NCBI GenBank assembly: GCA_022836615.1
Contig: MU405213.1
Span: 186,001 to 250,000 of the forward strand
Length of the DNA: 64,000 bases
Direction of reading: 5' to 3'
From: Annulohypoxylon bovei var. microspora
Taxonomy: Eukaryota > Ascomycota > Sordariomycetes > Xylariales > Hypoxylaceae
A program made the translations under genes and the position numbers. Below the pieces are notes generated by a model that was given only the letters and a program-made list of their open reading frames with translations, ran no database searches and was not told where the DNA came from. Of the stretch, positions 11,325-24,153 are shown piece by piece. Within the stretch, counting starts at the first letter, position 1. Each line of letters starts with the position of its first letter.

Positions 11325-12093
11325 TTGCTCTCAAGGATACCAGCTCCGTCGTTTATTATTAGATAGGTAAGTAGAATAGCTACTTGTATCTCTTTAAGAC
11401 TTCAATTGGTGTTTTGAATCATTTATCTACAGTCGGGGACAGAACAAGATCCTTCTATATCGCCCGTTTTTATAGCTAATCGAGCCGGTTAACCCATTAC
11501 AAACTTACCTACCTACATGTGTAACCGGCGTAGATACCTACCTTACCGAAGCTGTTGCATCCATGGTCACCCACAACGTCCAGACCAAAGCTATCCCAAC
11601 ATGGAGGGGGATTATCCCCCTTCCCCTCATTGATGCAAGCTGGAGTTGCACATGGAGCCGGATCCAGGGGTGTATGCATAGGGAACGAATCCGCCCAAGT
11701 CCGGGGGCGCCGAATTATAGGTCGGCAATGGCATATTCCCCGCACCTGTTCAGCGGTATAGTTTCTTCCCCCTATTCCTTTTGTGTAACTTAGCTCTTCC
11801 CCAGGAAATGGTGGGAATATAATGTTCTAACAACACAGCATCTACGCTCGAACGGAACTGCTCAGCCACTAAATTGCAGCGATAATGCTCATTAGGAATA
11901 AGATGGGTTGTAAGCTTCACATATTTCCCCAGGTTATAGGACAAGTTAGTTTTTCATTAGCCTTTTTGCCCGTGAAGGGATTACTCGGTACATTAGCCAA
12001 TCGTGGCTCTGTTTCTCAACGCCGCCAAACGCCAACTCAATGCTGTACTACCCGGCGAGGTTTCTGTTAACCTCAAAACTGCATGATAGACCA
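11325..12093. other. intergenic region
   Basis: This holds the upstream side of the serine hydrolase gene and the 3' flank of NUP85. A small hairpin (arms AGGGGGA 11605-11611 and TCCCCCT 11615-11621) is the only structure noticed. No gene is supported. Confidence 0.5.
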
Positions 12094-15000
12094 TTATAGG
12101 ATGACGCTATCCGACTGCTCTAACCAGAGGTCGGCTAGGTCCCTTGTTAGACCTAGTCTAATCTGCTTCAGCACATCACTGGAGCTACTACCTGAGAGCA
12201 CGCCTGTTCTCCAATCCCATGCTCGCTTGACAGGCCCCTTGATAACACCGCTCTTCATCACGGACTGATGGAGCTGAGAGGCAATCATCGAGCTGCCTGT
12301 CATCATAAAACTGCCACCCAAGGAAGAAGTAGACTGCTTAAGAAGATCTGCAGGCGTCGATCCCTTCCCATGCCCCGACGTGAGGACTAGCTTAAAAAAT
12401 TCATCGGAGGCATCGTAGACGCGAGACCCGACGGTTTGAATATCTTCAATAGCCTTAAGTAGAGTATCAATTTGGTCGAGAGTAATCACTGGTGGTGACT
12501 GACCCACAAAGACAGATGACTCTCCGAGCAATGCTAGCAAGAAATCTTCACTGACTACAGCATCACGCGTGTCGTCGTATAGACCACCTCGAATGTTGTC
12601 ATCAGCACTGGCAATCACAGCTGCTAAAGCGGTGGCGGCTTGTTGGCGAGACAATAGGGATTTCTGTCTTGTTTTGCCGTCTCCGTCGCGAAGTTCATAG
12701 AACTTTCTAAGTGTGGCATATCCACTTAGCATCTTGCCAAGGAGTTCTGCTGCTTCGAGATCTTTCTTCGCAAATTGCTCCAAAGTTGATGTACGTTCTC
12801 TCAGTAATCGCCTGAGGGTGCTATCTAGTTCACCCTCTGGCGGATAAGTTGTGGATTCCACGAGAGAAATAGACATGAGAGTATTCAGCACATCGCGGAC
12901 CTTGCCAGGACGATGCGCCAAGGCATAATACCAGAGCGCCTCTCCAAAACGGAAGGTATCCTTTGCGAGTATATCTCCGAAGGACTGTGATAAATTAGTA
13001 AATGTTCACCATCAAAATATCACCATTCACATACCTCGGCCGTGTCTTCGGCAAAGTTGATCATGCCAAGCTCATTCAGTAGTCTCCAGATCTTATCAAC
13101 GGTGTCACGAGAATCCTCGTCGATAATACTGAGAACGCCCTGTAACAATTCTTGCACTAGTTGCTCGGAGCGTTCGGGAGAATCCATTCGGCCCACCACT
13201 TGAACTGCCATCTCCCACCCTTCTCGGGAAGCTTTGCCATGCAGACCAAGACCCGTTATATTCTTGCGATCTTTTAGACTACGAGCATAATGGATTAGAG
13301 TTGTATCCTTGATTCCATCCTTGTCATCAGCGCCTGTGCTCTTGTGCATTCCAAGAACCTCCAACTCTTCCATATCAAAATCACTCATATTAATAAGATT
13401 TTGCGGCTCTTGAGGAGGCAGCCATCGGCCCAACGAGGCAATTTCAGCCACTGATGATGCGAGTGGGAGTGACCATAACCTCAGGAACCCAATCACGCCT
13501 TCGACGTTACTCTCAAATGCTGAAGCAACTGCTACTTCAACAGGATCGGCGGAGTTGAAGTGAAAATCGGCCTCGGTCGCAGTTTGGAGGGAAAGAGCAA
13601 GACGGTCGAGGAAGTCATCGTCTCCTCCAAGTTGACTACTTGCCTGAAGCGGTCTCGAATGAGATAGGTTGTGGTTTCGGTTATTATGACCATTATCCCA
13701 CCACCCGAACAAGCCAACGGTTGCCTCACACCAGTCCTGTGCAGCTGTGAGAATGGCCTCTGATTCTCCGATGAGAATAGCGTAGAGTGATTCAAGATTT
13801 TCGTATACATCCCAAGGAATCCTGCTTTCTGCCTTCCGTGCAAGACCCGCAAGCGATTGTCGTCCATCTACGGACTCGCCGAAATCGGAATCGCCAAATC
13901 GGTTTGACGTAAAAGCCCGCTCTTTGCCTTCAGTAAAAGTGACAAGTCCCTCCTTAGCAGCTTTAGCCTTTAGGCGGAACAAGGTCCAATCGCTACTATG
14001 GATGTCCCAGCTATCGCTGACGTACGCCGGACACATCTCTATAACAAGGCATAAGTCCTCGACCACGCGTTTGATATTAGCTAGAACCTGGCCACTATAA
14101 ACGGATTCGCCGCGTGGTGACTTCTTGACGGACTCCCAGCCAGCAGATCTGAGAAGCTGAACCGCCTTGGTAATATTGCCGCGTACGAGGGCATTAAAAA
14201 CGACCTGCCAGAATAACCCATGAGTCGCTGGGGAAGGGCGATGTTGTAGGACGGCGTTTATTTGCTCTTCATCGTAATTGTGTTCGTCCTCCTGCCAATT
14301 AAAAAGAATAGCAGGCAGCGCCGGGTTTCTAGCCATGCCAAATTCATCGCTGGCCGCCGGCGTATGGTGAATGCGGAGGGCTAAGGTAGCTAGATAGAGA
14401 GCCTTTTCGAAGGATGGGGCTTGAGCGCTTGGTCCTACCTTGGCCGCGTGCTCATCGTGGACGTCGGGGAGGGTTTCCAAATGGGGAACCCATATCTCGG
14501 TGACAAGTTTAACACAAGCCTGAGCTAAGGTATCATCCAGTCTCTCCTCATCATCTTCGGAACCTACGCCCTCGTCGTAAAGTTTGTTAATGACCTCTTC
14601 GGTTTGGATTATGACCTTGTCCGGCTCAGATATCTCTGCGAACTGCGACTGGCTGTACAAGTCCTTCGCAAGGGAAGCATACTTCAGCTCTCGCTTTCGG
14701 GCCATATTAGATCGCATAGTTGAAGCACGGAAGATGTCTTCGGCTTCCTTGCTAATACGTTCGTCCGCAGCGGTTGTCGTGAGCATCATTAGGTCGCTGT
14801 CGGCCAGTGAGTTGCCATAAGGCTCGGTGCCAGCTATTTCCCTAAGCAAATCCTCTTCCAGATCATACTCGGCTCCATCCTCCTCCATCACATCCATATC
14901 ACCATCCCCATCCTCGTCATCCTCTTCGTCTAGTGGGTTCGTGTTATCGGGCTCGGTATCTTCGCCTTCGGTCGTATCGTCATAAGATATGCCGTAAGTA

Positions 15001-15419
15001 CCTCCACGATTTGTACGTGTGTTTGCTCCTACTTCATCGTCGTAGTCATCCTCCTCTTCTTCACTATTTTCCTCATCCTCTCCGTGGTATTCTCTGCTAA
15101 GGCTAGAGGGCTGTCTCGCAGACCCTCGGATTGATCTTCCCAGAGGCGCATTGCTGCGACTAGATTTGGATTGTGATAGATTTGGTCTTCCAAAGTTCGG
15201 AGTCTTAATCTTGCCTGTCATGGCGCCGATGGAGCTCTGTAAGTAGGAAGGAGACGGGTCGCCGGCTGGAGTGAAGGACGGGGCAGAAGAGGGCGGAGGA
15301 GGGCCAATTGGAGTAGTGGAGGGGTGGTCTGCAGTGTAACCAAAACCAGATGTGCCTTTTCTGGACCCTCTATCGGGAGTGGATGGCGACGAGCTCATGT
15401 TTGAAAATCGGTAAGACAT
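12094..15419 (-). CDS. NUP85: nucleoporin Nup85 (nuclear pore Y-complex subunit)
   Basis: Two exons on the minus strand (15419-13035 and 12984-12094; intron 50 bp) give 1091 aa from the first ATG; an ATG seven codons downstream (15398) is equally possible. The first 230 residues are disordered, with a Ser/Pro-rich start followed by a very acidic stretch. The rest is alpha-helical and matches fungal Nup85, with blocks ILFNWQEDEHNYDEEQINA, RPSPATHGLFWQVVFNALV and AVQLLRSAGWESV. The second exon supplies FRFGEALWYYALAHRPGKV and the helical tail. Nup85 belongs to the ACE1-fold scaffold proteins of the Nup84/Nup107 complex, which shapes the pore membrane. The acidic N-terminal extension is long compared with yeast. 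Confidence 0.85.
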
Positions 15420-16855
15420 GTTGACAGTGGTGGAGCTTAGAAGCTCCTTCAAGTGGTCGTTCGTGCAGATTGAATATTCAAATGAGCATTAAGACAACAC
15501 TAGAAAGAGCGGATTAAGTTAGTGACAAAACTCCATCCATCCATCAACCAATCAATGTAGAATAGTTGATTGAAGATGAAATTGCAAAGTGTTCACGTTT
15601 GCGTTGACGTTGAATACCGTTGCTTTGCAGTTGAACATGAACTGGTAAAAAGAAAAAAGAAAAATCCACGGCGCGAAGCTAAAGCTTCAAAGACGCGGTT
15701 GCTAATTACTGCGCATCCAAAGTTTACAAGTATAGAAGACAGGGTTGTAGCTGCCCGGGTAATGTGCACGGACCATGAATAACAGGTCCTTGCATGCCTG
15801 TTAAATCTACATTGTACATAGTACCTACTACTAACGAAAGTGGGTCTCTCTGAAAGTCCAGATGTCTTCAGGTGGTAAATTCAATTGAAATTTACAAAAT
15901 TGTACATACAATACGCAGGTACATTATTCAGTAGACCTCCGGGTTCTCAGTTGACACAATTCGATATAAATATCACTTCTCCATACCTGGGTACCACCTA
16001 TCCTTTAGTTTCATCAACTCTGCTTTCAGCCTTGTTGATATTAGGATTCTTCTATTGCTGAAGCAAGCTGCAAATCACGCCGGGTTGCTATTACGTGCAC
16101 CTTATATGCACTTTACATACATCTTACTTAATATCTACCAAGATATAGTATTCAGCCTACCATATATACTATGACTACTACCGGCATCTAGCAATGCAAC
16201 AACCCTAGACGAGAGAGGCACAGCATTCCATAGAATCGAATCGGTTGTTTTCACCATTCATTGGTGTAAAGCAGACTAACGCCTTTCTCCAAGGCTATGA
16301 TGTACATCCCGAGTTTTGTCCAATATTCGTCCGTCACAAAATGCCGGTCGACGGTATCACACAATGGCTACTCGGAATGAAATGGGGTAGTTCGGAAAAT
16401 CCGTATCAACAGCCTCAAGCTTGAACATATCGGGAATACGCGTGTCTAGGATGACAGACTAGTATCGAGAAAATAGGCTCCGGATCTAGGAGTTCAAGTT
16501 ACTTGGTGTTGTCGGTGGTTATGATGAGCGCAAAAGTGACATCAGGATATAAGGTAACAGAGTACTATACCTAGTACTTCTTTTATCTTCCCTACCTTGG
16601 CCGGGCTGGTCGGGTTAGTCACTGTCCTCTACTGCCGTGCCGACCTCCCCCACCTGAGAATAACCAGTGCAGCCAGTGGTGGGGTCAAGGAGGCTTCTTG
16701 CGAAAACTCCGCATCAACAAGCAACCAAGAAAGCGCCTGAGCAATTCTATTATAAAAGTCAATAGCTCAAGACCTTTCTCTTGTTTCGGATTCTCCAAAG
16801 ATTTGATTTCCCTCTCTCTTCCCATCTTTATTTCTCCTCATCTAGCATCATCGTC
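15420..16855. other. divergent intergenic region (NUP85 / formaldehyde dehydrogenase)
   Basis: About 1.4 kb lies between two divergent start codons and probably holds both promoters. The part just before 16856 is pyrimidine-rich. Short ORFs in this area have no protein-like features and were not accepted. Confidence 0.5.
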
Positions 16856-18428
16856 ATGGCTGATACCGTTGGTAAGGTTAGTATTCATTCCCCTCACATC
16901 CACCACTTTCACCACTCTCCTATTAAATTACCCCGCGCATTACGTACATTACACCATACATATGCTGCCATATACGACATACGATAGACAATATACGATA
17001 TATGATATTTACACTCTGTATACTTATCATACTATCTACTACATTGCCTATCTAATATTTCACATCAATCTGCGTCAAAGGCGTGAATTGGTAAAATTGA
17101 AGCTAATCATTATATCGCTTCTTCGTAGACTATCAAGTGCAAGGCCGCCGTCGCCTGGGAAGCCGGTAAACCCCTGAGCATCGAGGAGGTCGAAGTAGCG
17201 CCCCCGAAAGCCCACGAAGTTCGGATAAAGGTCCTCTACACTGGAGTCTGCCACACAGGTATATCTCGCCAAGTCTAAATAACCCCGAATCAAGTCCGAA
17301 CGTCCTATTAAACAGTGGAGCAGATGCCTACACGCTATCGGGCAAGGACCCAGAAGGCGCGTTTCCCGTCGTCTTGGGACATGAGGGAGCTGGTCTTGTC
17401 GAGTCTGTCGGCGAGGGCGTCACCAACGTGAAGCCTGGCGACCACGTCGTCGCTCTCTAGTATGCGCATTCTCAGCCCTCTTTATATCCACGATCTCTCA
17501 GGCTAATATCGATCAAAAGCACACCCGAATGTCAAGAATGCAAGTTCTGCATATCCGGCAAGACCAACCTTTGCGGAAAGATTCGATCGACCCAGGGTAG
17601 AGGTGTCATGCCGGATGGTACCTCTCGGTTCACCTGCAAGGGGAAATCCCTCCTCCACTTCATGGGAACGTCTACTTTCTCTCAGTACACTGTCGTAGCC
17701 GATATCTCTGTCGTCGCTGTCCAACAAGATGCCCCTATGGACCGAACCTGTTTGCTAGGTTGCGGTATCACTACCGGCTACGGCGCTGCGAGAATCACTG
17801 CCAAGGTCGAGGAAGGCTCCAACATCGCCGTTTTTGGTGCCGGTTGTGTTGGTCTTTCAGTCGTTCAGGGTGCTGTCACGCAGAAGGCAGGCAAGATTAT
17901 CGTCGTCGACGTAAACCCATCCAAGGAGGAATGGGCGAAGAAGTTTGGTGCCACCGACTTCGTTAACCCCACCAAGTTAGACGGGCAGACGATTCAAGAT
18001 AAGCTCATCGAAATGACCGATGGAGGCTGTGACTACACCTTCGACTGCACTGGTAATGTTGGCGTTATGCGAGCAGCCCTAGAGGCTTGCCACAAGGGTT
18101 GGGGTCAGAGCATCATCATTGGTGTCGCTGCTGCTGGTCAAGAAATTTCTACTCGACGTGAGTTTCGATCCTTATCCACTGATGACTGATCTGTAAACTA
18201 ATATCATGAGCAGCATTCCAATTAGTTACTGGTCGTGTATGGAAGGGATGTGCTTTCGGTGGTGTTAAAGGTCGATCACAACTACCCGGCCTTGTCAGTG
18301 ATTACCTCGACGGCAAATTAAAGGTGGACGAGTTCATCACTCACCGAGAAGAGTTGGATGACATTAACAAGGCATTCGAGACGATGAAGTCCGGAGATTG
18401 CATTCGCTGCGTTGTGCAGAACTTTTAA
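16856..18428 (+). CDS. S-(hydroxymethyl)glutathione dehydrogenase (class III alcohol dehydrogenase)
   Basis: Five exons (16856-16876, 17129-17258, 17324-17459, 17520-18157, 18214-18428) give 379 aa, the normal family length. The first exon encodes only MADTVGK. The catalytic zinc site is visible as GVCHTDAY and LGHEGAG, and the structural zinc site as the cysteine cluster PECQECKFCISGKTNLC. The nucleotide-binding stretch VFGAGCVGLSVVQGA and the C-terminal SGDCIRCVV are also typical. The enzyme oxidises the glutathione adduct of formaldehyde and reduces S-nitrosoglutathione, protecting against formaldehyde and nitrosative stress in the cytosol. All four splice phases join cleanly. High confidence. 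Confidence 0.96.
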
Positions 18429-21400
18429 AAAGGGGTGCTGAGTCAGGTATCTTGCGTGTAGAATTGACAGAGTATTTTTATGTATATGGGTTCTGGCGAG
18501 TCACGAAAGCAAAATACAAATTGTAATTCCAACCAAGCTTCTCTTTCTTTCGGGAAATGCCCTGGAAACTAATATTTCGCTCGGCCATAGGATGAAATGG
18601 ACTTGAGACTTGCGATTGTTAATACATTAAGAGTCTAGAAACAGCCTGAGCAGTCTTGATTGCTGAAATCCATAAAGCTTCTAGTGTCCAAGTCAGAACT
18701 TATGACGGATGCCATTTATAATGATGAACCCCTTAGCATGTTCGTAGTTTGAAGTGTTTGTGATATTACCTATCAAGTAGCCAACCGAACAATAAAATGG
18801 CGAGCACTAGAAGATGAACCTAGAGAGTCTCAAACGAGCCCGGTGCTACGCCACACGCCTATTCCGTCAAGTAATGTCGACGGATGACCGATTGGTTATA
18901 AATTCAGGGGAAAGTGTAAGGGGCAAATACTAAAGATGTTGACTTGTATATACGTACGTCGGATAGGCGGTCTAGATCTTGTCATAGGTATGATAATAAG
19001 CAATTACCTAATAATGCATATATTTCAAGTCAGATCATGCTTTTGATACTTGTTGAATGCCTGTACAAATTATTTGTAGTACCATACGCACAGATGTACG
19101 TACGTATGTATATGTATGTAAAAGAGACCCTTGAGGGGCATCTTCATTCTAATCACCCTGCTTGCATCGCAAAATGGTTCCGGTTCTCCGCAAAAATATC
19201 CACCACATGATCGATGGGTTCCCGCTGAGAGCGCCTAGCTTGCAGATACACATGTACTTACGTGGGGAGTGAGAATGTACGTACAAATAGAATCGAACTA
19301 CTCAAGGATGAGGCACACTACATATTAGATAAATAAAAGCTAGACGGGCCAATGGCCTTATGCCTCCAAAGCGGCCCGTCTAGACGATCTTGATCGCCGT
19401 TCTACATACGAAGATAGTCGAGTCGGTCAGCAAGATATTTTTCAATTTCAATTTCAAGGGACTGCGGTGTTGTGGAATGTCCTTGCATGGTTCCTAACTC
19501 CACAGACGAGAATAGCGGTCCGTGACACGAGGTTTAGTCACGCATGTTCGTATCAAATAGAGTTAAGGGGCACCCGGAGTCTGGAGACGATGGTCGATAA
19601 AGCATTACCTAAGTACAGCCTCACCCTCAACCCCCTGATCTGATACGAGTCGATAGAGTTATAAACTAACGCCAACGGCGACGCCCTTGCGCACCGCTAG
19701 TCGAGTCGTTATACCCGGGGCCGCTCTACACACACGCAACACCGTAAAACGTTTAACGGCGTTCCGGGTGGTAATAGTGTTGCCAAGTTTCAGTTGCCAA
19801 GTCGATCGAACCGCATTGCATATTTCCCACTCTGACATGACACGACACGACACGACACGACGAAACGACCGTGCTGAGATAGAAACGATAATGGGAGAAT
19901 GGGATGGAATGGGATCATGAAGGAAATAAAGTATGTACCGGTGATAGTAGGCGGCCGGACGGACATGTGGCAGTCTGAGAGGTAATGAAAGGTAAGCCTT
20001 CCAAGGCAAGTCGGCGAATGGAACTTGTCGGTTCAACTACTACCTACTAGGTAGTAAGCGTTGCGGCGGAAGGGATGCATACCTCCTTATTCATGTGTAG
20101 CTCATTTGATCACGCCAGTCGAGGTCTCAGATAACGAAAGCGCCGCCGACTTCCATCTCCCTTTTATGGACTACTCGAGGGACTACCTATCCAAGATATA
20201 GATGATTGCGATATCCGTAGCGTATCATAGCCGGTTCGCGCGCGAAGTTGCCCGAAAATTGAAATTTATCGGGTGACTTCGGTTGGTTATCGCCCGCATG
20301 AGGTGAGAAACTTAGCTGCAGTTGAACGAGAATCTGGAATCTGGGATCATGATCTTCTCCATTTTCTCTTCTGGGATATTCGTAGTAGTTTGGAGCTATT
20401 GGGCAATTTCCTTCTTATTATCCGTAGTGCTTTTCATCTAGAGTACCATGTAAGTATTAACTTTCTTAGAATAAAATCAATATTTTCCGAGTCCCAACGA
20501 GTTGGCTAGAGTTCGACTTATTATTAGTACATCTTTTGTTCTTTCCCTTGCATGATGTAGCAGCGTAGGTATACCAAGGTATATAGAGCGAGAATAGGTG
20601 ATGGCTTTGCGCCGAATTCCCGAATTAAGGTACTTTGATGACTTGTCGCTTGTGTAACGGGGCTTAATGGGTTTAATGGATTAAATGGGAATCTCCATTT
20701 TGGAGATGAGTAACCCCGGTCCTTGTTCTTTCCTTGTCTCTCCATAGCGTGCTTATCCTTGTCCGTCCTGTCCGTCGAACCCCTGCCCCCGGTTTTTACT
20801 GATACGTGCATCCTTACGGCATATCCCACTAGACTGCTAGATTCCCCCGTTATACCTAATCGGCTCGCCTCCCGCTTTCGGAGCCTTGCGCGGAATCGTC
20901 GTCATCAGAACTGATACCTGAATACTGAATACCTGAATAACTTGACTAGATGTCGCTTGCAGTGGCTTGTATGGCTTGGTTCCGTTGGCTTATGTATGAC
21001 AAGACCTGCAATACCAGGTTACTATGTAAAGCTGATGATCATTGATCAAAAATTGATGCTAGATTGTCCCAACGAGGAACCCAGTCGTTCGCCTTGTCCT
21101 TTCCTTTCCACCTTACTAGGTAGGTACGTTACTTAACCAGCTTGGAACCAGCTAACCAGCAAACTTACCTAACTAAACCCATTCGGATTCTAAAAGGTTC
21201 TAAAGTTCTAAAGTTCCAAGGTTCCATCCTCGCCGCCAGCGTCAAGAGTCATTCACTTGATGGGAAAGGGCAATACATTCCCTGTGGAACCCTCCCTTTC
21301 CTTCCTTGCCGTCGACATCTCATCATCACCTTCTTATTCTTCTTCTTATTCTCTTCTATTCTCTTCTTTCCTCCCTCAACATTTCCATCTCAACTCATAA

Positions 21401-21853
21401 ACTCGTAAATCCCAATCACACAAACCACACCTAACAGAATAAAACGCCAATCGGTGAAATATCCTGATAAGTGCCGTGTGTAGCAGTGTGATCTGAATAT
21501 TGACTCTGTAAGTCATCTATCACGGCCTCGGCCCACGTGCAAGCCAACCACCATCCAATTCAGCCTCTATTTGCTACCATCTAGGTACTCTCTTTTGCTT
21601 GGTCAAGGCGTCTTCTCCACTAGCCTACCATCGTCCGACATTTTCTGTCACTTCTCATTTAAAAAGATCGTCTTCTGACTTTCGACGTAGCCGCCGCTTT
21701 CAAGATCTCCCCCTTTGATCCTCATTCTACCTATTCCGGCCTCACCAACTCACCAAACACCACAACCTCACAATTTCTAAGGACGAAGTACATTTTCGTC
21801 TGGAACAAACTATTATCAGCAAATTAGGCCTTTCCTAAAAAGACATTTTCACT
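18429..21853. other. long intergenic region
   Basis: About 3.4 kb contains no gene I can support. It holds the 3' flank of the formaldehyde dehydrogenase gene, a CACGA pentamer repeat (19838-19862), a TAGGTA palindrome at 20041-20055, short TTCTAAAG direct repeats around 21190-21225, and a pyrimidine-rich stretch from about 21300 that is likely the promoter and leader of the next gene. Confidence 0.5.
19838..19862 (+). repeat. CACGA pentanucleotide microsatellite
   Basis: Four perfect CACGA units with partial flanking units lie in intergenic DNA. Confidence 0.85.
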
Positions 21854-22227
21854 ATGGCGCCTCAAAAGCCTCGATGCACCTTCAAGGAGTGCAAGTCCGC
21901 CGCCCAACGAATCGTTGGCGACTGCGGTTTCTGCGACGGCCACTTCTGCGCGAAGCACCGGTTATTAGAGGATCACAAGTGCAGCGGATTAGAAGACGTA
22001 AGCATGAACCCAACTCCTCCCTCGTCCAGCAGCACCGACGACTCCGCTACTACAGAGTGGTGGCTCGTCGGACTTGCCGAGTATCTCGCCGAGTCTGGTC
22101 TCGATAAGGAGTGTTGTGGTTCGCCTGTGCTAACATCAGTCCCCGATCGTAGTGCAAGAAGGAATCGCACGAGCGTAACGCGGCCCAGCTCGAGTCGGAA
22201 CGAACACAGGTCATCCGGGGTGTATAA
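21854..22227 (+). CDS. small AN1-type zinc finger protein
   Basis: Two exons (21854-21997 and 22153-22227; intron 155 bp, donor GTAAGC, acceptor CGTAG) give 72 aa. The cysteine/histidine pattern C8-C13-C24-C27-C32-H35-H41-C43 is a complete AN1 zinc finger that would bind two zinc ions. Exon 2 encodes a charged helix, CKKESHERNAAQLESERTQV, typical of short fungal AN1 proteins. AN1 proteins are linked to the ubiquitin-proteasome system and stress responses; the exact role of this stand-alone form is not known to me. If the intron is not removed, the frame continues into an unrelated Ser/Arg-rich tail, so splicing decides the product. The protein is among the shortest in the window. Confidence 0.88.
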
Positions 22228-22797
22228 GAGAAGGTCTGCTCGATCAGCATTCTCGACGGCTCATCGCCGTTGCACCCGACCTGGACGCTTGCCTCCGCGA
22301 TTCGATCACCCGACTTCTAAATCCGATTCCACCACCACCCCCACCACCATAACACACCCTTGATTGCACACACGATAGATAGAGTAGCGGCCTGCAAGCC
22401 GGTTAGGTCCCGCATCATCTCTATTTGCTCCTCTTCTACGAAGCATGGCGTCCGGGCATATTGGCTTCGGGCACGTTTGTTATTTATTTGCACGGCCTGC
22501 GACGGCGCAGGCGGAATCAGTCGGGAGCCCCCCCGAAGTATTTATCTTTGACATTGTGGTCAGGAGTTGGCTTCTCTACGAGATCTGAGGCCTGCGATAA
22601 TAGAGTAGGCCGACACTTCAGATTTCTGCAGCATTGTACATACATGGATACTTGCCTAGCAATTGCGAGGCCTTCTCTCAGAGAAGGCCTCTGAAGACAA
22701 TTTGATTTTTATACACATTAACCATATAGCTTTACCGTCCCCTTGTGATATCTTACATTTTGCGCAATCTTGTTCGTATAGTGACCCGAACCTAGTA
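22228..22797. other. spacer between convergent genes with palindrome
   Basis: This is the 3' flank of both the AN1 gene and the endonuclease III gene. It contains a perfect 25 nt palindrome at 22667-22691, listed separately. No gene is supported. Confidence 0.5.
22667..22691. repeat. perfect inverted repeat, 12-bp arms
   Basis: Arms GAGGCCTTCTCT (22667-22678) and AGAGAAGGCCTC (22680-22691) flank a single C. The stem could form in transcripts of either strand, between two convergent genes about 107 bp from the stop codon of the endonuclease III gene. Confidence 0.85.
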
Positions 22798-24153
22798 TTA
22801 TCCCTTCTTCGGTTTTCGTGACTTATTCGACGACGCTTTTCTTTGTTTTGGCGCGATTTCCGGCTCTTCTTCGAACTTCTCTATATCCTCCAGTGTCTCT
22901 GTAGCCTCTTCCTTCTTGGGATCTTCCATATTCTCATTAACCACGACATCACTCTCGACAACCATCTCTTCCTCCCGCTCCTCAAGCTTCACCTTTACCT
23001 TCGCCTCACCACCCTCTTCTTTAATCTCCGTCTTCTCCACCGTAGCGCTCTCCCTCACCTTCCTCCCCTCTAAAACCTTCTTCCTCTCCGCCGCCCTACA
23101 CAGCCCCCTCAGGCCCAATTCGCAGTCCCCGCACTTTTTCCCCACGGGGAGACACACCTTCTGCCCGAAGCCAACGAGCAGCCAGTTGATCTCGCGCCAG
23201 CGGTCGCGCGGCAGCCAGGCCTGCAGCGCGAGCCGCGTCTCCTCGGGGTTCTTGGTCGCGTGCCAGCCCCACATGTTCGTGATGCGGTGCACGTGCACGT
23301 CGACGCCGATGCCCTCGGTGCGGTCCCACGCCGCCGACAGGCACAGGTGCGCCATCTTGGGCCCGACCCCGGGCAGCGCCACCAGCCCCTCGATGGTGTC
23401 GGGGATGTCGCCGGCCCACTCGTCCCGCAGCACCGGCGCCGCCGCCTTGATGTACTTCGTCTTGTTGTTGTGGAAGCCGACGGCCCAGATCAGCTGGTTC
23501 AGGAGCTCGGGGTCGACCGCGAGGACGTTTTCGAGGTTGAGCCCGGCCGGCGCGCCGGGGCTGTGAGGGGGCAGCTCGGTCTGCAGGCGCTGCATGGCGA
23601 CCGCGTTGGTGGTGTCTTTCGTCTGCGAGGACAGCATCAGCGCGATCAGCGTCTGGAAGCGCCGGTCCCGCGGGCTGGCGGACGGCTGCGCTAGCCGCTC
23701 GCAGCCCATGGTGTCGACGGCGGCGTTGGCTGCCGCGCCCCCCGGGAGCCGCATCGCTTTGACGGCGGCATACATCTCCTCCCAGTCGGAGGGCGCGGCG
23801 AGCTTCGTCTCCCCCGTGGCCGCGTCGACGGTCTTGCGGGCGGGTTTGCGCTGGCGTTTCGTTGCCGAAGAAGTTGTCGTTTTCTTCGTTTCGACCTCTT
23901 CCGTCTTCTCTATCTTGGTGGCGCGTCGCGGAGACAGGGGCAAGGAAGAAGGAGCTTCGAGGATGGTGGTGGTGCGTTTTCGCTTCCGTATGGACGCCGT
24001 GCTGGGGATCACGTCTTCGATGTCGGTGGCGGGAGGAGGAGAAGGGGCCGAGTTCTCCTTGGTGCTGGAGCTGCCGTCGTCGCCGAGCCGGAAGCGCGCG
24101 AGCGAGGATCTGGTGATCCGGCGCGGCGGCGAGACTACCGCTCGAGGAGGCAT
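22798..24153 (-). CDS. NTH1: endonuclease III homolog (DNA glycosylase / AP lyase)
   Basis: A single exon encodes 451 aa. The catalytic domain begins near residue 110 and has FQTLIALMLSSQTKDTTNA, the helix-hairpin-helix LPGVGPKMAHLC with the catalytic lysine near residue 266, and GVDVHVHRI with the catalytic aspartate near 284. Four cysteines for a [4Fe-4S] cluster follow near 334-353 as C-x6-C-x2-C-x7-C; the last gap is longer than the bacterial x5. The enzyme removes oxidised pyrimidines and cuts the abasic site in base-excision repair, in nucleus and mitochondria. The basic N-terminus could carry targeting signals. A charged Glu/Lys-rich tail of about 95 residues follows the cluster. High confidence. 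Confidence 0.95.
   Translation of the reverse strand: MPPRAVVSPPRRITRSSLARFRLGDDGSSSTKENSAPSPPPATDIEDVIPSTASIRKRKRTTTILEAPSSLPLSPRRATKIEKTEEVETKKTTTSSATKRQRKPARKTVDAATGETKLAAPSDWEEMYAAVKAMRLPGGAAANAAVDTMGCERLAQPSASPRDRRFQTLIALMLSSQTKDTTNAVAMQRLQTELPPHSPGAPAGLNLENVLAVDPELLNQLIWAVGFHNNKTKYIKAAAPVLRDEWAGDIPDTIEGLVALPGVGPKMAHLCLSAAWDRTEGIGVDVHVHRITNMWGWHATKNPEETRLALQAWLPRDRWREINWLLVGFGQKVCLPVGKKCGDCELGLRGLCRAAERKKVLEGRKVRESATVEKTEIKEEGGEAKVKVKLEEREEEMVVESDVVVNENMEDPKKEEATETLEDIEKFEEEPEIAPKQRKASSNKSRKPKKG

Noticed and set aside
16698..17177. 159-codon plus-strand frame near the formaldehyde dehydrogenase start
   Set aside because: It overlaps the leader and the first intron of the dehydrogenase gene and is Tyr/Ile/Thr-rich low complexity.
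19281..19310. GTTCGATTC-like box resembling a tRNA T-loop on the minus strand
   Set aside because: No acceptor stem, anticodon arm or A box could be placed around it.
19659..20914. Several 60-125 codon frames in the 18.4-21.8 kb spacer
   Set aside because: No protein-like composition, no splice partners and no recognised motifs.
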